A DNA stretch of 31,184 nucleotides from Pseudomonadota bacterium (GCA_023426275.1 JAFABC010000268.1:1-31184), one strand, 5' to 3'; shown: positions 8,744 through 17,267, counted from the stretch's first letter. Program-made: numbers and translations. The notes: generated from the sequence alone by a model not told the origin.

Positions 8744-8962
8744 ATGCACTCGGAAAAATTCGACGCTCTCGCATTTCAGGACGAGATACTCCAGGAGCTA
8801 CGCCCCGTAGAGGGGCTGTTCCAGGCAATGGATGCCGTCTCGCCGGAAACGCACGGGGAGCTACCACGGCTCTTTGCTGAGATAGGGCTGGCCTTGACGC
8901 GGAATCTTCGTGCGAAGGTCATGTCCATAGCCACTGGAAACGCCGGGGAATCTCATGAGTAA
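8744..8962 (+). CDS. Small hypothetical protein upstream of the DUF6573 gene
   Basis: The protein has 72 aa from ATG 8744 with AAGGAG about 8 nt upstream. It looks helical and acidic (FDALAFQDEILQELRPVEGL) with no known motif. The stop overlaps the next gene by 8 bp (ATGAGTAA), so the two are translationally coupled. GC content here is clearly higher than in neighbouring island genes, suggesting a separate origin for this pair. Confidence 0.65.
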   Translation: MHSEKFDALAFQDEILQELRPVEGLFQAMDAVSPETHGELPRLFAEIGLALTRNLRAKVMSIATGNAGESHE

Positions 8963-9353
8963 AGAGAATTTTGAACCTCACCTGATTTTCAGCTACACGC
9001 GGAAAATGGCCATCGGGGACGGCGTCCTTATTGACGTGACCGCGAACGCCGCTGAGGTTGGTTTCTCACTGCATACCGTCGTAACCGACAACCTGTTTCA
9101 CGGGTACGTGGTCCCGCCCGCCGGATTGGACGGATTGGACGGAGAGGGACAGTCCATGCTGGGCCGGCTTCATGATCTGCTCATGCTGGCGCGTGTCGCG
9201 GCCGGTGGGCAACCAGACGGTGACCGAGTGTCCTTCAAGGTCGCGTTTCTCATGCGCCCAGGACACCTGGAAACGGTCCAGGTGATTTTACATATCGGAC
9301 CTGGCGACCATGGGGAAGCCGTGCTCACGCTGATGCTCCCCGAGGATGACTGA
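8955..9353 (+). CDS. DUF6573-family mobile-element protein
   Basis: The protein has 132 aa. The N-terminal pattern IFSYTRKMAIGDGVLIDVTANAAEVGF, followed by a Val-Thr strand and a GQSMLGRLHDLLMLARVAA helix, is typical of the small DUF6573 proteins of plasmids and integrative elements. Their function is unknown to me. It is coupled to the 72-aa gene before it. No terminator is obvious. Confidence 0.7.
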   Translation: MSKENFEPHLIFSYTRKMAIGDGVLIDVTANAAEVGFSLHTVVTDNLFHGYVVPPAGLDGLDGEGQSMLGRLHDLLMLARVAAGGQPDGDRVSFKVAFLMRPGHLETVQVILHIGPGDHGEAVLTLMLPEDD

Positions 9354-10243
9354 CGCCCTTGGCGTCGATCACGCATTGAGGTCAACGCCCGGGTCCGTAT
9401 TTGCCGCCGGGAAAGCTCCCAGGACAGGGCACTCGACGCTACCTGAGTACACCTCGACGTTCTGGTTGACAGGACCATCCACCTGTTCCTGAAACGTTTA
9501 TGATATTCGAAAGATAAGCATGAAAGGTTTGAAGCGAACCGCACGAATTTCATACGAATTTACGATGGAATTGCTGCGATTCATCCAAAGCCATAAGTGG
9601 ATAAGAAATGATTGTTTTAAACGATTTTGAAGAAGAAAGTGGTAATATCAAAAATCAAACCTCGGATTTTTGAGCACCATACCTCAAAAACAAGAGCCAA
9701 AGTGGGAAAAGCAAGTTTTCATATTCATAGACGAAGCTTCCGATTCGTAGGAAAAATCAAAAAGAATCATAAGATATCAAAGGATTAAGAAGAGTTTGAC
9801 CTACATTGTCAAGGGGCGGCGTATTTTCACCCGACGCCGTCGTCTTGATCGTCCTCCCCGTGGGCCTCTTAGGCCAACCCTGGCCGGTCCTGATTGAAAA
9901 CGGTCAGCCCTGGGCGGGACAGGATTTTCCACGAGGCAGTGAGGACTGGATCGGCCAAATCCGATTACCTCACCGCGCTACGGCAAAACTAATCGAGTGA
10001 AAATGACCGCCTAGCTGCATGTCCTGCAAAACGAACCCAATTTACATGAGAAAATAATGCCGATTTCATTTTTGGACCGCTCATATACATATAATGTTGT
10101 CTGAAATGGAAGCGCCGAGGCCAAGCAATCAGAAACTTCAAATCCAAAAGGAGGTTTTGCATAAATTTCATTTCATGGGGTGCTTTCATTCAAAAAGGGG
10201 TTGGGACCGCCCCTGCGGCAGAATGGGAAGAAAGGAGTTTATA
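9354..10243. other. Gap before the second ATPase gene
   Basis: The first ~150 bp are GC-rich like the preceding gene pair; the middle is AT-rich with GAATTTCATACGAATTTACG-type near-repeats around 9545-9565; a GC-rich patch follows at 9810-9970. No frame has a ribosome site or recognisable product. The in-frame extension of the ATPase upstream to 10094 is unsupported. Probably a control region. Confidence 0.35.
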
Positions 10244-11866
10244 ATGGATATAGAATTTAAGAAAAACAATGACCAAGAAGATAGTGCTCGTGCTACATTG
10301 GATTTATTGAATAGAACCATGCAGAGTACGATTCCTCAACAACCTAAACAGGAAATAGACAAGCCAAGCCCAGGTACAAGTTCATATCCTGTGACGGAGT
10401 TTATTGATAGCTTGCTCGAATCCAACAAAAACAACCGCAATACAAGGAAGTCAGAACCTTTAGAGCAAATTAATACAATAATAAACCAATACGGACTCTT
10501 TCGGGACTACTATGGATCGCCGTGCGCCACGCGGATAGTCAACGATGTCAAGAAAACTTATTATATCGAAGAGTCATTTGAAAATGTGCTCCATGCTGAC
10601 TATATTTACAATTTCAATGAGCCAGCAAGCGATGCTATGATTAAAAAGGCTATGAAGTTAATGAAGTACTATGCAAACGAAAACCCAGAACCACGCAAAA
10701 CATACAAGCGTTTCGCATATCACGAAGGAGCTATTTATTTAGATCTTAACGATGGCAAGGGAAACATTGTCAAAGCGGATAAAAACAATTGGGAAGTATT
10801 AGTTAACCCTCCGATTGAATTTATCCGCACAGGAAATATGAAGTCGCTGCCGATGCCTATCCGTGATGGAAACTATTGCGATTTTTTCAAACTGTTGAAC
10901 TTCAAACGTGAGTCTGATTTGATTTTGACTAAAGCGTATATTCCATGCATCCTCAATACTGAAATTCCCCGTCCGGCATTGTTTCTTGTTGGGATGAAAG
11001 GAAGTTCTAAGTCAACAACGGCAAGACTGATTCGCCGCTTGATCGACCCTGTCATTAATGAAGTTCTGTTTCCCAAAAACAATGAACGCGACATGAACTT
11101 GATCTTCCAACAGCATCCGCTCCCTGTCTTTGACAATGTCCAGAGTTATGATGAACGGCAGTGCAACTTTCTTTGCATGGCCATTACCGGCGGAGGAATG
11201 GAGGAGCGCAAGCTTCACACAAATAGTGAAACATTCTACACCCACTACAAGAAGCCGTTTATTTCAACGAGCATCAATGTACCCATTGTTGCAAAAGACT
11301 TGGTCGATAGAGCTATTATTGTCGAACTTGAGAAGATTAATCCAGAAGATAGAAAGGACGAGGAGGAAATCTTTGCAGAGTTTGAAAAAAATCATGCAAG
11401 TTATCTTGGAGGGCTCCTCGATATTATTGTTGCGACCCTGAAGATTAAACCGACCATCGCACTCGAAGCGAAGCCTCGGATGGCTGACTTTGCTAAAATG
11501 GCGTGCGCCGTTGGCCATGCCCTTGGAATATCCAGTAACGATATCCTGCATTGCTACAATAGAAATAAGTTTGCCTTCTATTCCTCGGAATACGAAGATG
11601 ATCGGCTCTTGCTCTTACTTATCAAGTTCCTGGAGCATACGGGATGCTTTGAAGGGACTGTGACAGAGCTTCTTAATAAGCTTAATCAGTTCATTGAAGC
11701 AAACCATAAAGACGATATTGATATTATACCAAAAAGAGCGAATGCACTGTCGCGGAAGCTTAAGGAGTATGACGAGCAATTGACTCTTGTAAATTGGAAT
11801 ATGCAGTTCTCTGAAAGTGCAAGAACAGCACGTCTTATTACTTTCAAGAAGATCGAAATTAACTAG
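10244..11866 (+). CDS. AAA+/SF3-like ATPase, replication-type (copy 2)
   Basis: The protein has 540 aa from ATG 10244 (AAAGGAG about 7 nt upstream), giving nearly the same length as copy 1. The shared skeleton is a P-loop GMKGSSKST (250-258), LPVFDNVQ (about 293-300), CMAITGGGMEERKLHT, KPFISTSIN, AKDLVDRAIIVELEKI, KPRMADFAKMA and NALSRKL. Copy 1 has GLQGSAKST, IPSFDNVN, CMTVTGGNYTKRKLYT, KPIITSSIN, APDLLDRCLFVELEQI, LPRMAHYYKWA and NALSKKI. Sequence outside these blocks has diverged strongly, so the duplication is old or the copies were acquired separately. It is followed directly by the iteron region, which supports an initiator/helicase role in replication. Primase motifs are not seen. Confidence 0.78.
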   Translation: MDIEFKKNNDQEDSARATLDLLNRTMQSTIPQQPKQEIDKPSPGTSSYPVTEFIDSLLESNKNNRNTRKSEPLEQINTIINQYGLFRDYYGSPCATRIVNDVKKTYYIEESFENVLHADYIYNFNEPASDAMIKKAMKLMKYYANENPEPRKTYKRFAYHEGAIYLDLNDGKGNIVKADKNNWEVLVNPPIEFIRTGNMKSLPMPIRDGNYCDFFKLLNFKRESDLILTKAYIPCILNTEIPRPALFLVGMKGSSKSTTARLIRRLIDPVINEVLFPKNNERDMNLIFQQHPLPVFDNVQSYDERQCNFLCMAITGGGMEERKLHTNSETFYTHYKKPFISTSINVPIVAKDLVDRAIIVELEKINPEDRKDEEEIFAEFEKNHASYLGGLLDIIVATLKIKPTIALEAKPRMADFAKMACAVGHALGISSNDILHCYNRNKFAFYSSEYEDDRLLLLLIKFLEHTGCFEGTVTELLNKLNQFIEANHKDDIDIIPKRANALSRKLKEYDEQLTLVNWNMQFSESARTARLITFKKIEIN

Positions 11867-11929
11867 TAACCTTAAAATATAAGAAACTTCCCATTCTGTC
11901 TTATCATCTCCGCTAGCAAAAGGTCCACA

Positions 11930-12500
11930 GAGAAGCTGGTGGAGATGAGGGGAGATGTGGTGGAGATATCTCCTGGGGTATCTCCACCTCTAACCCTTTA
12001 AAAAAATTTAAAAAAATGTTTTGGTGGAGATAGGGGAGATATTTTCACCTTTGTCCCCTTTTCTTTATTTTATTTTCAAAAAAAACAAACGGGAAACTGG
12101 ATCCACTTAAGAATTATATGCACAATGCTTAAGACAAGAAGAGTCTAAGTAAATTGAATTTTAAATTGAATAATAATATTGAATATTATTAATAACAATT
12201 TAACTGGATCAATATTATTTATAATAGTTAGTGACTATGGTTAATAATGGTAGGTAATAAAAATTCTTAACTACAATTAAATCTTCTACTTATTCTTAAT
12301 GTTCACTTTTACTTAATGGTTGCCACTGAAGTCATAGTTATTCTCAAAAAATTTTATAAAACTTATAAAATATGAAGATTATGAAAACATCTCCCCTATC
12401 TCCACCACTTAAGAATTTCAAATATTTTTGGGTAGTTAGAGGTGGAGAAATCGCTTTTGGGATCGCCACCATATCTCCCCTATCTCCCCAAAAATATGTG
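11930..12500. other. Candidate replication origin with iterons
   Basis: Repeats built from GGTGGAGAT and GGGGAGAT flank a ~340-bp very AT-rich stretch. On the left are GGTGGAGATGAGGGGAGAT at 11938-11956, the inverted pair GGTGGAGATA (11959-11968) / TATCTCCACC (11979-11988), and GGTGGAGATAGGGGAGAT at 12023-12040. On the right, 12389-12406 is the exact 18-nt reverse complement of 12023-12040, with further copies at about 12441 and at 12473-12489. This layout (initiator gene, iterons, AT-rich DNA) is that of plasmid and P4-like satellite origins. No protein-coding gene is credible inside it. Confidence 0.7.
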
Positions 12501-12671
12501 AAGGACGAGCCTTCTGTGTACTTTAATATCTTTAATAGAATGTTTTTATATTTAAGATCATAGTAGAGATATATTATTCAGGACAAATAGTGAAACAACT
12601 TTCATTGAAAATTGATAGAAATTTCTGATATAGATTACAATCGAATTATTTGTAGAAAAAAAATGTCATGG

Positions 12672-13283
12672 GTGCCTTGCATCTAAACCAGCCCAGTATC
12701 CTTGTCGTAGGATTGACGCTTACTCCCAAATAAGCGTTGAGGTCAAAAAATAAATCATTCTTAAGACAAACTTGTTAATCGACTCCATCGAATTGACATA
12801 CTTAAGGTGTTCTGACTCGATATTGAGCAATCAAGCCGGGAGAAGGGATGAGACCTTTGAACTGGCCCATTATCAAGGTGGCACACATGCTGAGCGATGT
12901 TCATGGCAAACAGAAGCTTATCCTAAAGTGATACTTGGGTATAATTACTTTGGCTCATGTGTAAGCGATTAGAAATGGGACGGCTCATGATAGCTGGTTT
13001 TGAAACCAAGGGAAGTCCATGAAGCTTGCTGAACGGTAAAAGCTTTTGGAGGAGCTATTGGCTTCATGGATGGCTGCGTATCCGTAAGGGATACACCAGG
13101 AGAAGCAAAACAATCTATATCATCGTAATTTCAAAAATGGTTTTCATAATACCGAAGTTGCTAATTTTACAATGTCTACAATACATATTAAATTTACTCT
13201 TCATCTCCAGGTATCGCTGTGTGCTGGAAACCGGCATGCACAGTGAGGAACGAGGGCGTTGGACTGGTAACATTCCACTCTAC
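12672..13283 (+). ncRNA. Probable group II intron lacking its encoded protein
   Basis: The 3' part contains a domain V-like hairpin at about 13213-13247. Its lower helix is TCGCTGTG/CACAGTGA; the upper helix TGCTG/CGGCA is capped by GAAAC; and a 2-nt bulge (TG) lies on the 3' side between the helices. It is followed by a domain VI-like stem with loop GGTAACA, ending CTCTAC at about 13283. Upstream, GTGCC at 12672 could be the 5' end, and many short hairpins (for example ATCCT/AGGAT, ACGCTTA/TAAGCGT, TATCC/GGATA) fit domains I-III. The usual maturase site, domain IV (about 13120-13205), is only a short AT-rich stub, so there is no reverse transcriptase. Boundaries are approximate. Another large structured RNA is the main alternative. 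Confidence 0.55.
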
Positions 13284-13685
13284 TCGGAAGATGTCGATTC
13301 CATCATGAGAAATTATGGTGGCAATCGGCTAACAACATCTGCAAATAATTCGATCCATGAAAAAGTCTTCAATTTGGGAGACTTTTTCTTCTAACGGCAA
13401 ACTTCCCCGGTTTTCGCAAGCTTCCCCCTTGTCCGATTCCCCGTATGCCCCTGGCCGACGCGCTAGGACCCCGTTCCTGGGCCGTTTGGGGCTTGAGGTA
13501 GGGTTTGGTCCCCGCACAGGGCAAAAACCCCGGAAACGGGCTCCTAGGCCCAAAGACTGATTTTCACCCGCCACGGACCTTAGGTTTTCTCAGTAATAAC
13601 AGCAAGTCCTTGTCATTTTCCTGCATTATTGCGCGCTACATATAGATATTCTCTACAAACACCATTTTTAGCAAAAGGAGCTGTT
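13284..13685. other. Leader region of the second AbrB-like gene
   Basis: A GC-rich patch (about 13390-13560) stands out in AT-rich surroundings. It contains an imperfect long inverted repeat: 13462-13481 (CTAGGACCCCGTT core) against 13528-13549 (AACGGGCTCCTAG core). This could be a structured leader or small RNA. I see no gene in it. Confidence 0.35.
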
Positions 13686-14066
13686 ATGGGGACCAAGAAG
13701 GAAAACAATCCAGAAGGGAAGAACCCTGAAGCAAAGCGGAAGATGGAATCCAAGTACGATCCTCGGATTCTGCGACAATTGGTCAAGGAAGGGCTCGATG
13801 CCTCCCAGATCATGGACAGGATGGGCATTAAGCACCGTCAGACGTTGAAGCAGTACATCCTCAAACTTATCAGTACGGACCGCGTTCTGTACGAAGTCAA
13901 GGATTTGTACTTGAAGGATTCGAAAAGACCCAAGGTGAATCAGCAGGGCATCCTGAAGATAAATCTGAAGGTCCATGACCTCGGCGATGTTCAGGTCAAT
14001 GAAGGCGATGAGTTTTCGGTGGAGATCATCGAAGGCAAGATCGTTCTGACAAAGATTACCCCATAA
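13686..14066 (+). CDS. AbrB-like small protein paired with ATPase copy 2
   Basis: The protein has 126 aa from ATG 13686 with AAAAGGAG upstream. A Lys-rich N-terminus is followed by a helix-turn-helix-like stretch (DPRILRQLVKEGLDASQIMDRMGIKHRQTLKQYI). The C-terminal strands (ILKINLKVHDLG, then VNEGDEFSVEIIEGKIVLTKI) resemble an AbrB-type swapped hairpin. It has the same architecture as 7912-8508 without the long acidic N-terminus. It probably binds DNA and may regulate its ATPase or the origin; that is inference. Confidence 0.65.
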   Translation: MGTKKENNPEGKNPEAKRKMESKYDPRILRQLVKEGLDASQIMDRMGIKHRQTLKQYILKLISTDRVLYEVKDLYLKDSKRPKVNQQGILKINLKVHDLGDVQVNEGDEFSVEIIEGKIVLTKITP

Positions 14067-14170
14067 CACTCTAGCCGGAGTGCCATGTGAAGCAATTTGC
14101 ATGGCATTTCTTATTGTAATGATATTCGCGACATTTTCATTAACTTCATACAGAAATATACAACATATCC

Positions 14171-14200
14171 AATGTACGTTTTTACATAGAAACGTACATT
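14171..14200. promoter_or_regulatory. lox-like inverted repeat, candidate recombination site
   Basis: Two perfect 11-bp inverted arms, AATGTACGTTT (14171-14181) and AAACGTACATT (14190-14200), are separated by an 8-bp asymmetric spacer. This is the geometry of a tyrosine-recombinase core site (lox/dif type), and it sits 134 bp before a short tyrosine recombinase gene. An operator for that gene is the alternative. Confidence 0.55.
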
Positions 14201-14333
14201 CAATACAATATTGGGGCTAACCGTTTGGTTTTCAAAGCCAAACATTGCTGTTGCTTGGCCTTGAGCTTTGGCAGACCATTTTAAAAGTCACAAAACAATA
14301 TCCTGGAACTAAAAACAGGCATTGGAGGACGCT

Positions 14334-14891
14334 ATGAAGGTTGAACCGATCAGGGAACTTAAGGACATTAAAAGTATCAAAAGGATACTTTCGAACCATC
14401 CACGCAATTTCTTACTCTTCGTTATTGGAATAAACTCAGGACTTAGAACAGGCGACCTGCTTTCCCTGAGAGTTAGAGATGTAAAGGACGTCAAGACAGG
14501 GCAAGACATTACAATAACGGAAAAGAAGACAGGGAAGACGAATGTTCTGCTTGTAAACAAGGAGATCAAGGAGGCTTTGGATGCTTACTTGAAAAGCGAA
14601 ATTCACAGGGATGACCATTACCTTTTCAAGAGCAGGAAAGGTTCGAATTATCCCCTTACTACTTTTGCCGTCACAAGGTATGTCAAGCAATGGGCAGAGT
14701 CTATTAATCTCAAAGGTTCGTACGGTGCACATACCTTGCGGAAAACATGGTGCTACCACCAACGAAAGACCTTTGGAGTTTCTTGGGAGCTTATAGCGTT
14801 ACGCTGCATCCATTCGTCTCCTTCGATAACCAGGGCATACTTGGGCATCATGCCGGTAGAAGTAAACGTTATACTTAATCATTACTTTTAA
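14334..14891 (+). CDS. Short tyrosine recombinase
   Basis: The protein has 185 aa from ATG 14334 (GGAGG 6-7 nt upstream). It is essentially only a catalytic domain: Arg38 in NSGLRTGDLL, Lys65 in TEKKTGKT, His133-xx-Arg136 in AHTLRKTW, His160 in CIHSSPSITRAYLGI, and the nucleophile Tyr169. All key residues are present. The N-terminal core-binding domain of normal integrases is almost absent. Such short recombinases act as resolvases or invertases in plasmids and phages, and the lox-like repeat upstream suggests dimer resolution or inversion rather than integration. A terminator follows at once. Confidence 0.85.
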   Translation: MKVEPIRELKDIKSIKRILSNHPRNFLLFVIGINSGLRTGDLLSLRVRDVKDVKTGQDITITEKKTGKTNVLLVNKEIKEALDAYLKSEIHRDDHYLFKSRKGSNYPLTTFAVTRYVKQWAESINLKGSYGAHTLRKTWCYHQRKTFGVSWELIALRCIHSSPSITRAYLGIMPVEVNVILNHYF

Positions 14892-14898
14892 ATTAATA

Positions 14899-14920
14899 GG
14901 GCCGCCCGTCGGCCCTTTTA
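14899..14920 (+). terminator. Rho-independent terminator
   Basis: The stem GGGCCG (14899-14904) pairs with CGGCCC (14910-14915) and is followed by TTTTATT. It ends the short recombinase transcript. Confidence 0.85.
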
Positions 14921-15144
14921 TTCGGGGTGCTCCATAAATTTATGATGCAAAAGCTGTCGTAATCAACTTCTCAAACTTATTTGGAAAATTTTCTCAGTTA
15001 ATTTTATTTTGACAAAAAAATTATAAATATGATACGCTCACAATGCCGGACTCTACGCGAAATTTCAAAAAAGGATGATATTAATTATTGCAGGTGATGT
15101 GTCTATTGAAAAGTTTTTAACAATCCAAACAGAAGGTTCGTTAA

Positions 15145-15519
15145 GTGGCAAAAAATTATATTGAAGCAATCCACAAAGGCAAAAGTTATAAATACCACGT
15201 AAAAAGCAAACGATTCGGATTTTTTGATTTTGTCGAAGTGTCAGAAGTAGAAATAGGTTCGCAAGAAAATGGAAGAGAGCAAGACACTCGGTTGATTTAC
15301 TATAAGCAGTATGAATCAAAAATGAATTCCACACGAGAAACATATGGCGACCATACTTTCGCTGACATTTCGTTCAGCCCAGACAATATCAAAGGAAATC
15401 GTTGTGCGTTTGAAAGCTTCATAAAGACTTGCGAGGATAGAAAACATCCCGAGATTGATGGGACTGACATTAAACATCACCTTATAAACACTATTATCCC
15501 AATGTTTTTAAACGGATAA
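15145..15519 (+). CDS. Hypothetical protein, 124 aa
   Basis: It starts at GTG 15145 with AGAAGG about 8 nt upstream. I do not recognise the family. The N-terminus is strand-rich (YIEAIHKGKSYKYHVKSKRFGFFDFVEVSEVEI); the C-terminus ends HHLINTIIPMFLNG, faintly like NNVIYPAMFKR at the end of the 17314 gene. It is soluble and has its own terminator, like the other small genes that follow. Confidence 0.6.
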   Translation: MAKNYIEAIHKGKSYKYHVKSKRFGFFDFVEVSEVEIGSQENGREQDTRLIYYKQYESKMNSTRETYGDHTFADISFSPDNIKGNRCAFESFIKTCEDRKHPEIDGTDIKHHLINTIIPMFLNG

Positions 15520-15530
15520 ATTGCGACTGA

Positions 15531-15569
15531 TTATGGCAAGGCATTTATACTGTCTTGCCATAATATTTT
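15531..15569 (+). terminator. Terminator hairpin
   Basis: A perfect 10-bp stem TTATGGCAAG (15531-15540) / CTTGCCATAA (15554-15563) with a 13-nt loop is followed by TATTTTG. Confidence 0.8.
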
Positions 15570-15614
15570 GTTGAAACAAACTTATTCAATAAAATCATTG
15601 CGAGACCAATTAGC

Positions 15615-15965
15615 ATGTCAATTAAAGAAAATCTAGGCAAGCCACTTACGCCTACTGAGCTGGGAAAGTTACTTGGTATTTCTGCAAGTACTGTTCGTCG
15701 ACACTATCGCCGGTTCGGTGGAGTAGAAGTTGCTTCAGGAACTTATCGTTTCTTTGAAAACATTGTTATGGAGATGATCGATGCCAACATTAGACAAACG
15801 CTCGAAGAAGAAAAGATGGAAAGGAGTCGTGACTGTTCACGGGAATCGAAGGGAACATCGATTCGAGGACGACAGTCAAAAGAGTTACCGCGCCGCCGTC
15901 CAATGGGAGGATATGATCCGCAAGGAGATCAAGGAGCAGCTGACGAAGATCGACACGGTTTGTAA
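15615..15965 (+). CDS. Excisionase-like helix-turn-helix protein
   Basis: The protein has 116 aa. The N-terminus (LTPTELGKLLGISASTVRRHYRRFGGVEVASGTYRFFE) is a MerR/excisionase-type winged helix-turn-helix with a recognition helix rich in Arg. The first ~60 residues look like ordinary protein. The last ~60 (RSRDCSRESKGTSIRGRQ...) overlap the integrase gene in another frame and have the composition of an out-of-frame reading. The tail may therefore be tolerated rather than functional. Its place just before int suggests control of excision. The ribosome site is weak. Confidence 0.7.
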   Translation: MSIKENLGKPLTPTELGKLLGISASTVRRHYRRFGGVEVASGTYRFFENIVMEMIDANIRQTLEEEKMERSRDCSRESKGTSIRGRQSKELPRRRPMGGYDPQGDQGAADEDRHGL

Positions 15966-16866
15966 TGTTGCTACTTGGTTGAATCAGTATCTTGATTATT
16001 CCAAAGAGTCGCAATCAGCAAAGACCTATGACGAAAAGCAAGCAACCTGTAAGCGCTTTGCAAAGTTCATTGGCAAAGAAACCCTTGTCAGCGACATTGA
16101 GACCTCCAAGGGAATGGAATTTCTTCGGGGTCAATTCAAGAAACGGACAGGATACGCGACGAACCGGGATAGAAAGAACCTGTCTGCCGCATGGGGCTGG
16201 GGTCGAAAATATGTCCCTGGTTTTCCAAAGATCGAAAACCCTTTTCAAGACATAGATCGTTTCCCTGAAGTTCGTTCACCACGCTATGTCCCTTCAGAAG
16301 AGGATTTCTGGAAGGTGTTCAATTTGGCAGAAGGCCAGGACAAAACCATGCTTCTCACTTTCCTTCATCTTGGGATTCGGAAAGGTGAACTATTTCGTAT
16401 GAAAGTTGAAGATATTAATTTTGAAAACGGCACAGTGAACATTTGGACAAGTAAAAGAGAAAATGGCAACAAAGAGTGTGATGTTTTGCCGCTAACTAAT
16501 GAACTGAAAACAGCAATAAAGTATTGGCTAGACACTCGTAGACCAAAGTCTGAATATGTCTTTGTAAATACTTCTGATACAGAGTTCGCCTTGAAATATT
16601 GGGGAGAGCCTTTCAAGTATAGACAACATTTCATGGAAAAACTGTGCAAAAGAGCAAAGGTCAAACCTTTTGGTTTTCATGCTATCCGTCATTTAACGGC
16701 AACAATACTATTTCGCGCTGGCCAACCATTGTCGGTTATCCAGGCGATCTTGAGACATAAGTCTCCAAATACAACAGCGAGGTATCTTCATGGATTAGGA
16801 TTAGGTCAAACGCGCGAAGCTTTGTCGAAGGTCATGGATGGGAGGAGCTTTCAACTAAATATATAG
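15781..16866 (+). CDS. int: Full-length tyrosine integrase
   Basis: The protein has 361 aa; GGAG lies about 7 nt before ATG 15781. Layout: a basic N-terminal strand region (KRSKKKRWKGVVTVHGNRREHRF), typical of arm-binding domains; a SAM-like core-binding domain (about 60-160); and a catalytic domain. The catalytic set is complete: Arg200 (HLGIRKGE), Lys225, His300-xx-Arg303 (FHAIRHLTAT), His326 (LRHKSPNT) and Tyr335 (ARYLHG). It is the only complete phage-type integrase in the window. Its C-terminus is closely related to the integrase relic beside att copy 1, which points to tRNA-Glu as its target. It lies in mid-island rather than next to an att core, suggesting later acquisitions pushed it inward. 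Confidence 0.92.
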   Translation: MPTLDKRSKKKRWKGVVTVHGNRREHRFEDDSQKSYRAAVQWEDMIRKEIKEQLTKIDTVCNVATWLNQYLDYSKESQSAKTYDEKQATCKRFAKFIGKETLVSDIETSKGMEFLRGQFKKRTGYATNRDRKNLSAAWGWGRKYVPGFPKIENPFQDIDRFPEVRSPRYVPSEEDFWKVFNLAEGQDKTMLLTFLHLGIRKGELFRMKVEDINFENGTVNIWTSKRENGNKECDVLPLTNELKTAIKYWLDTRRPKSEYVFVNTSDTEFALKYWGEPFKYRQHFMEKLCKRAKVKPFGFHAIRHLTATILFRAGQPLSVIQAILRHKSPNTTARYLHGLGLGQTREALSKVMDGRSFQLNI

Positions 16867-16879
16867 CAATGAGGTTTAT

Positions 16880-17251
16880 ATGAACACAAAATTTCCAATG
16901 TCATTTTATATATTCGATACAATTGTAGGATTAATAATAACGAATGCCGAAGCGATGAACGCATGGCCAACAGTGACTTTATTTAGAAAGAATAACAAGA
17001 TAGCAATTGGATTGTATTGGGACCAATACTCGCCAGCATATAAGCAAGACACAATGAGCGACTTATTTGCAAAAACAATGGACAATATTGATATTGATGT
17101 AGTTGAAGATGTTTTCTTTAATAGCAACTCTCGTAAAATACTCGAGCTTCCTCTTGACGATTTAAAGCAAAAAACAATCTACTATGTGAATGATTTGATT
17201 CATTTTAATCTTCGCAATGATTATTTTGAGGCTGAAGAAGAATCTATCTAA
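16880..17251 (+). CDS. Hypothetical protein, 123 aa
   Basis: ATG 16880 follows a GAGG, 13 bp after the integrase stop, so it may be co-transcribed. The family is unknown. It has a hydrophobic strand early (FYIFDTIVGLIITNAEAM), then TLFRKNNKIAIGLYWDQYS and acidic helices (DNIDIDVVEDVF), ending in an acidic tail EAEEESI. There is no signal peptide. A small regulator or anti-defence/defence accessory is possible but not shown. Confidence 0.6.
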   Translation: MNTKFPMSFYIFDTIVGLIITNAEAMNAWPTVTLFRKNNKIAIGLYWDQYSPAYKQDTMSDLFAKTMDNIDIDVVEDVFFNSNSRKILELPLDDLKQKTIYYVNDLIHFNLRNDYFEAEEESI

Positions 17252-17267
17252 GAAAATATTAAACAAA

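Noticed and set aside
12372..12563. 63-aa frame in the iteron region
   Set aside because: Its codons are mostly the repeat units themselves and the reading has no start signal.
12772..13394. Plus-strand frames inside the probable intron (12772-12972 and 13026-13394)
   Set aside because: They cross RNA-structure elements, show no reverse-transcriptase motif and lack ribosome sites.
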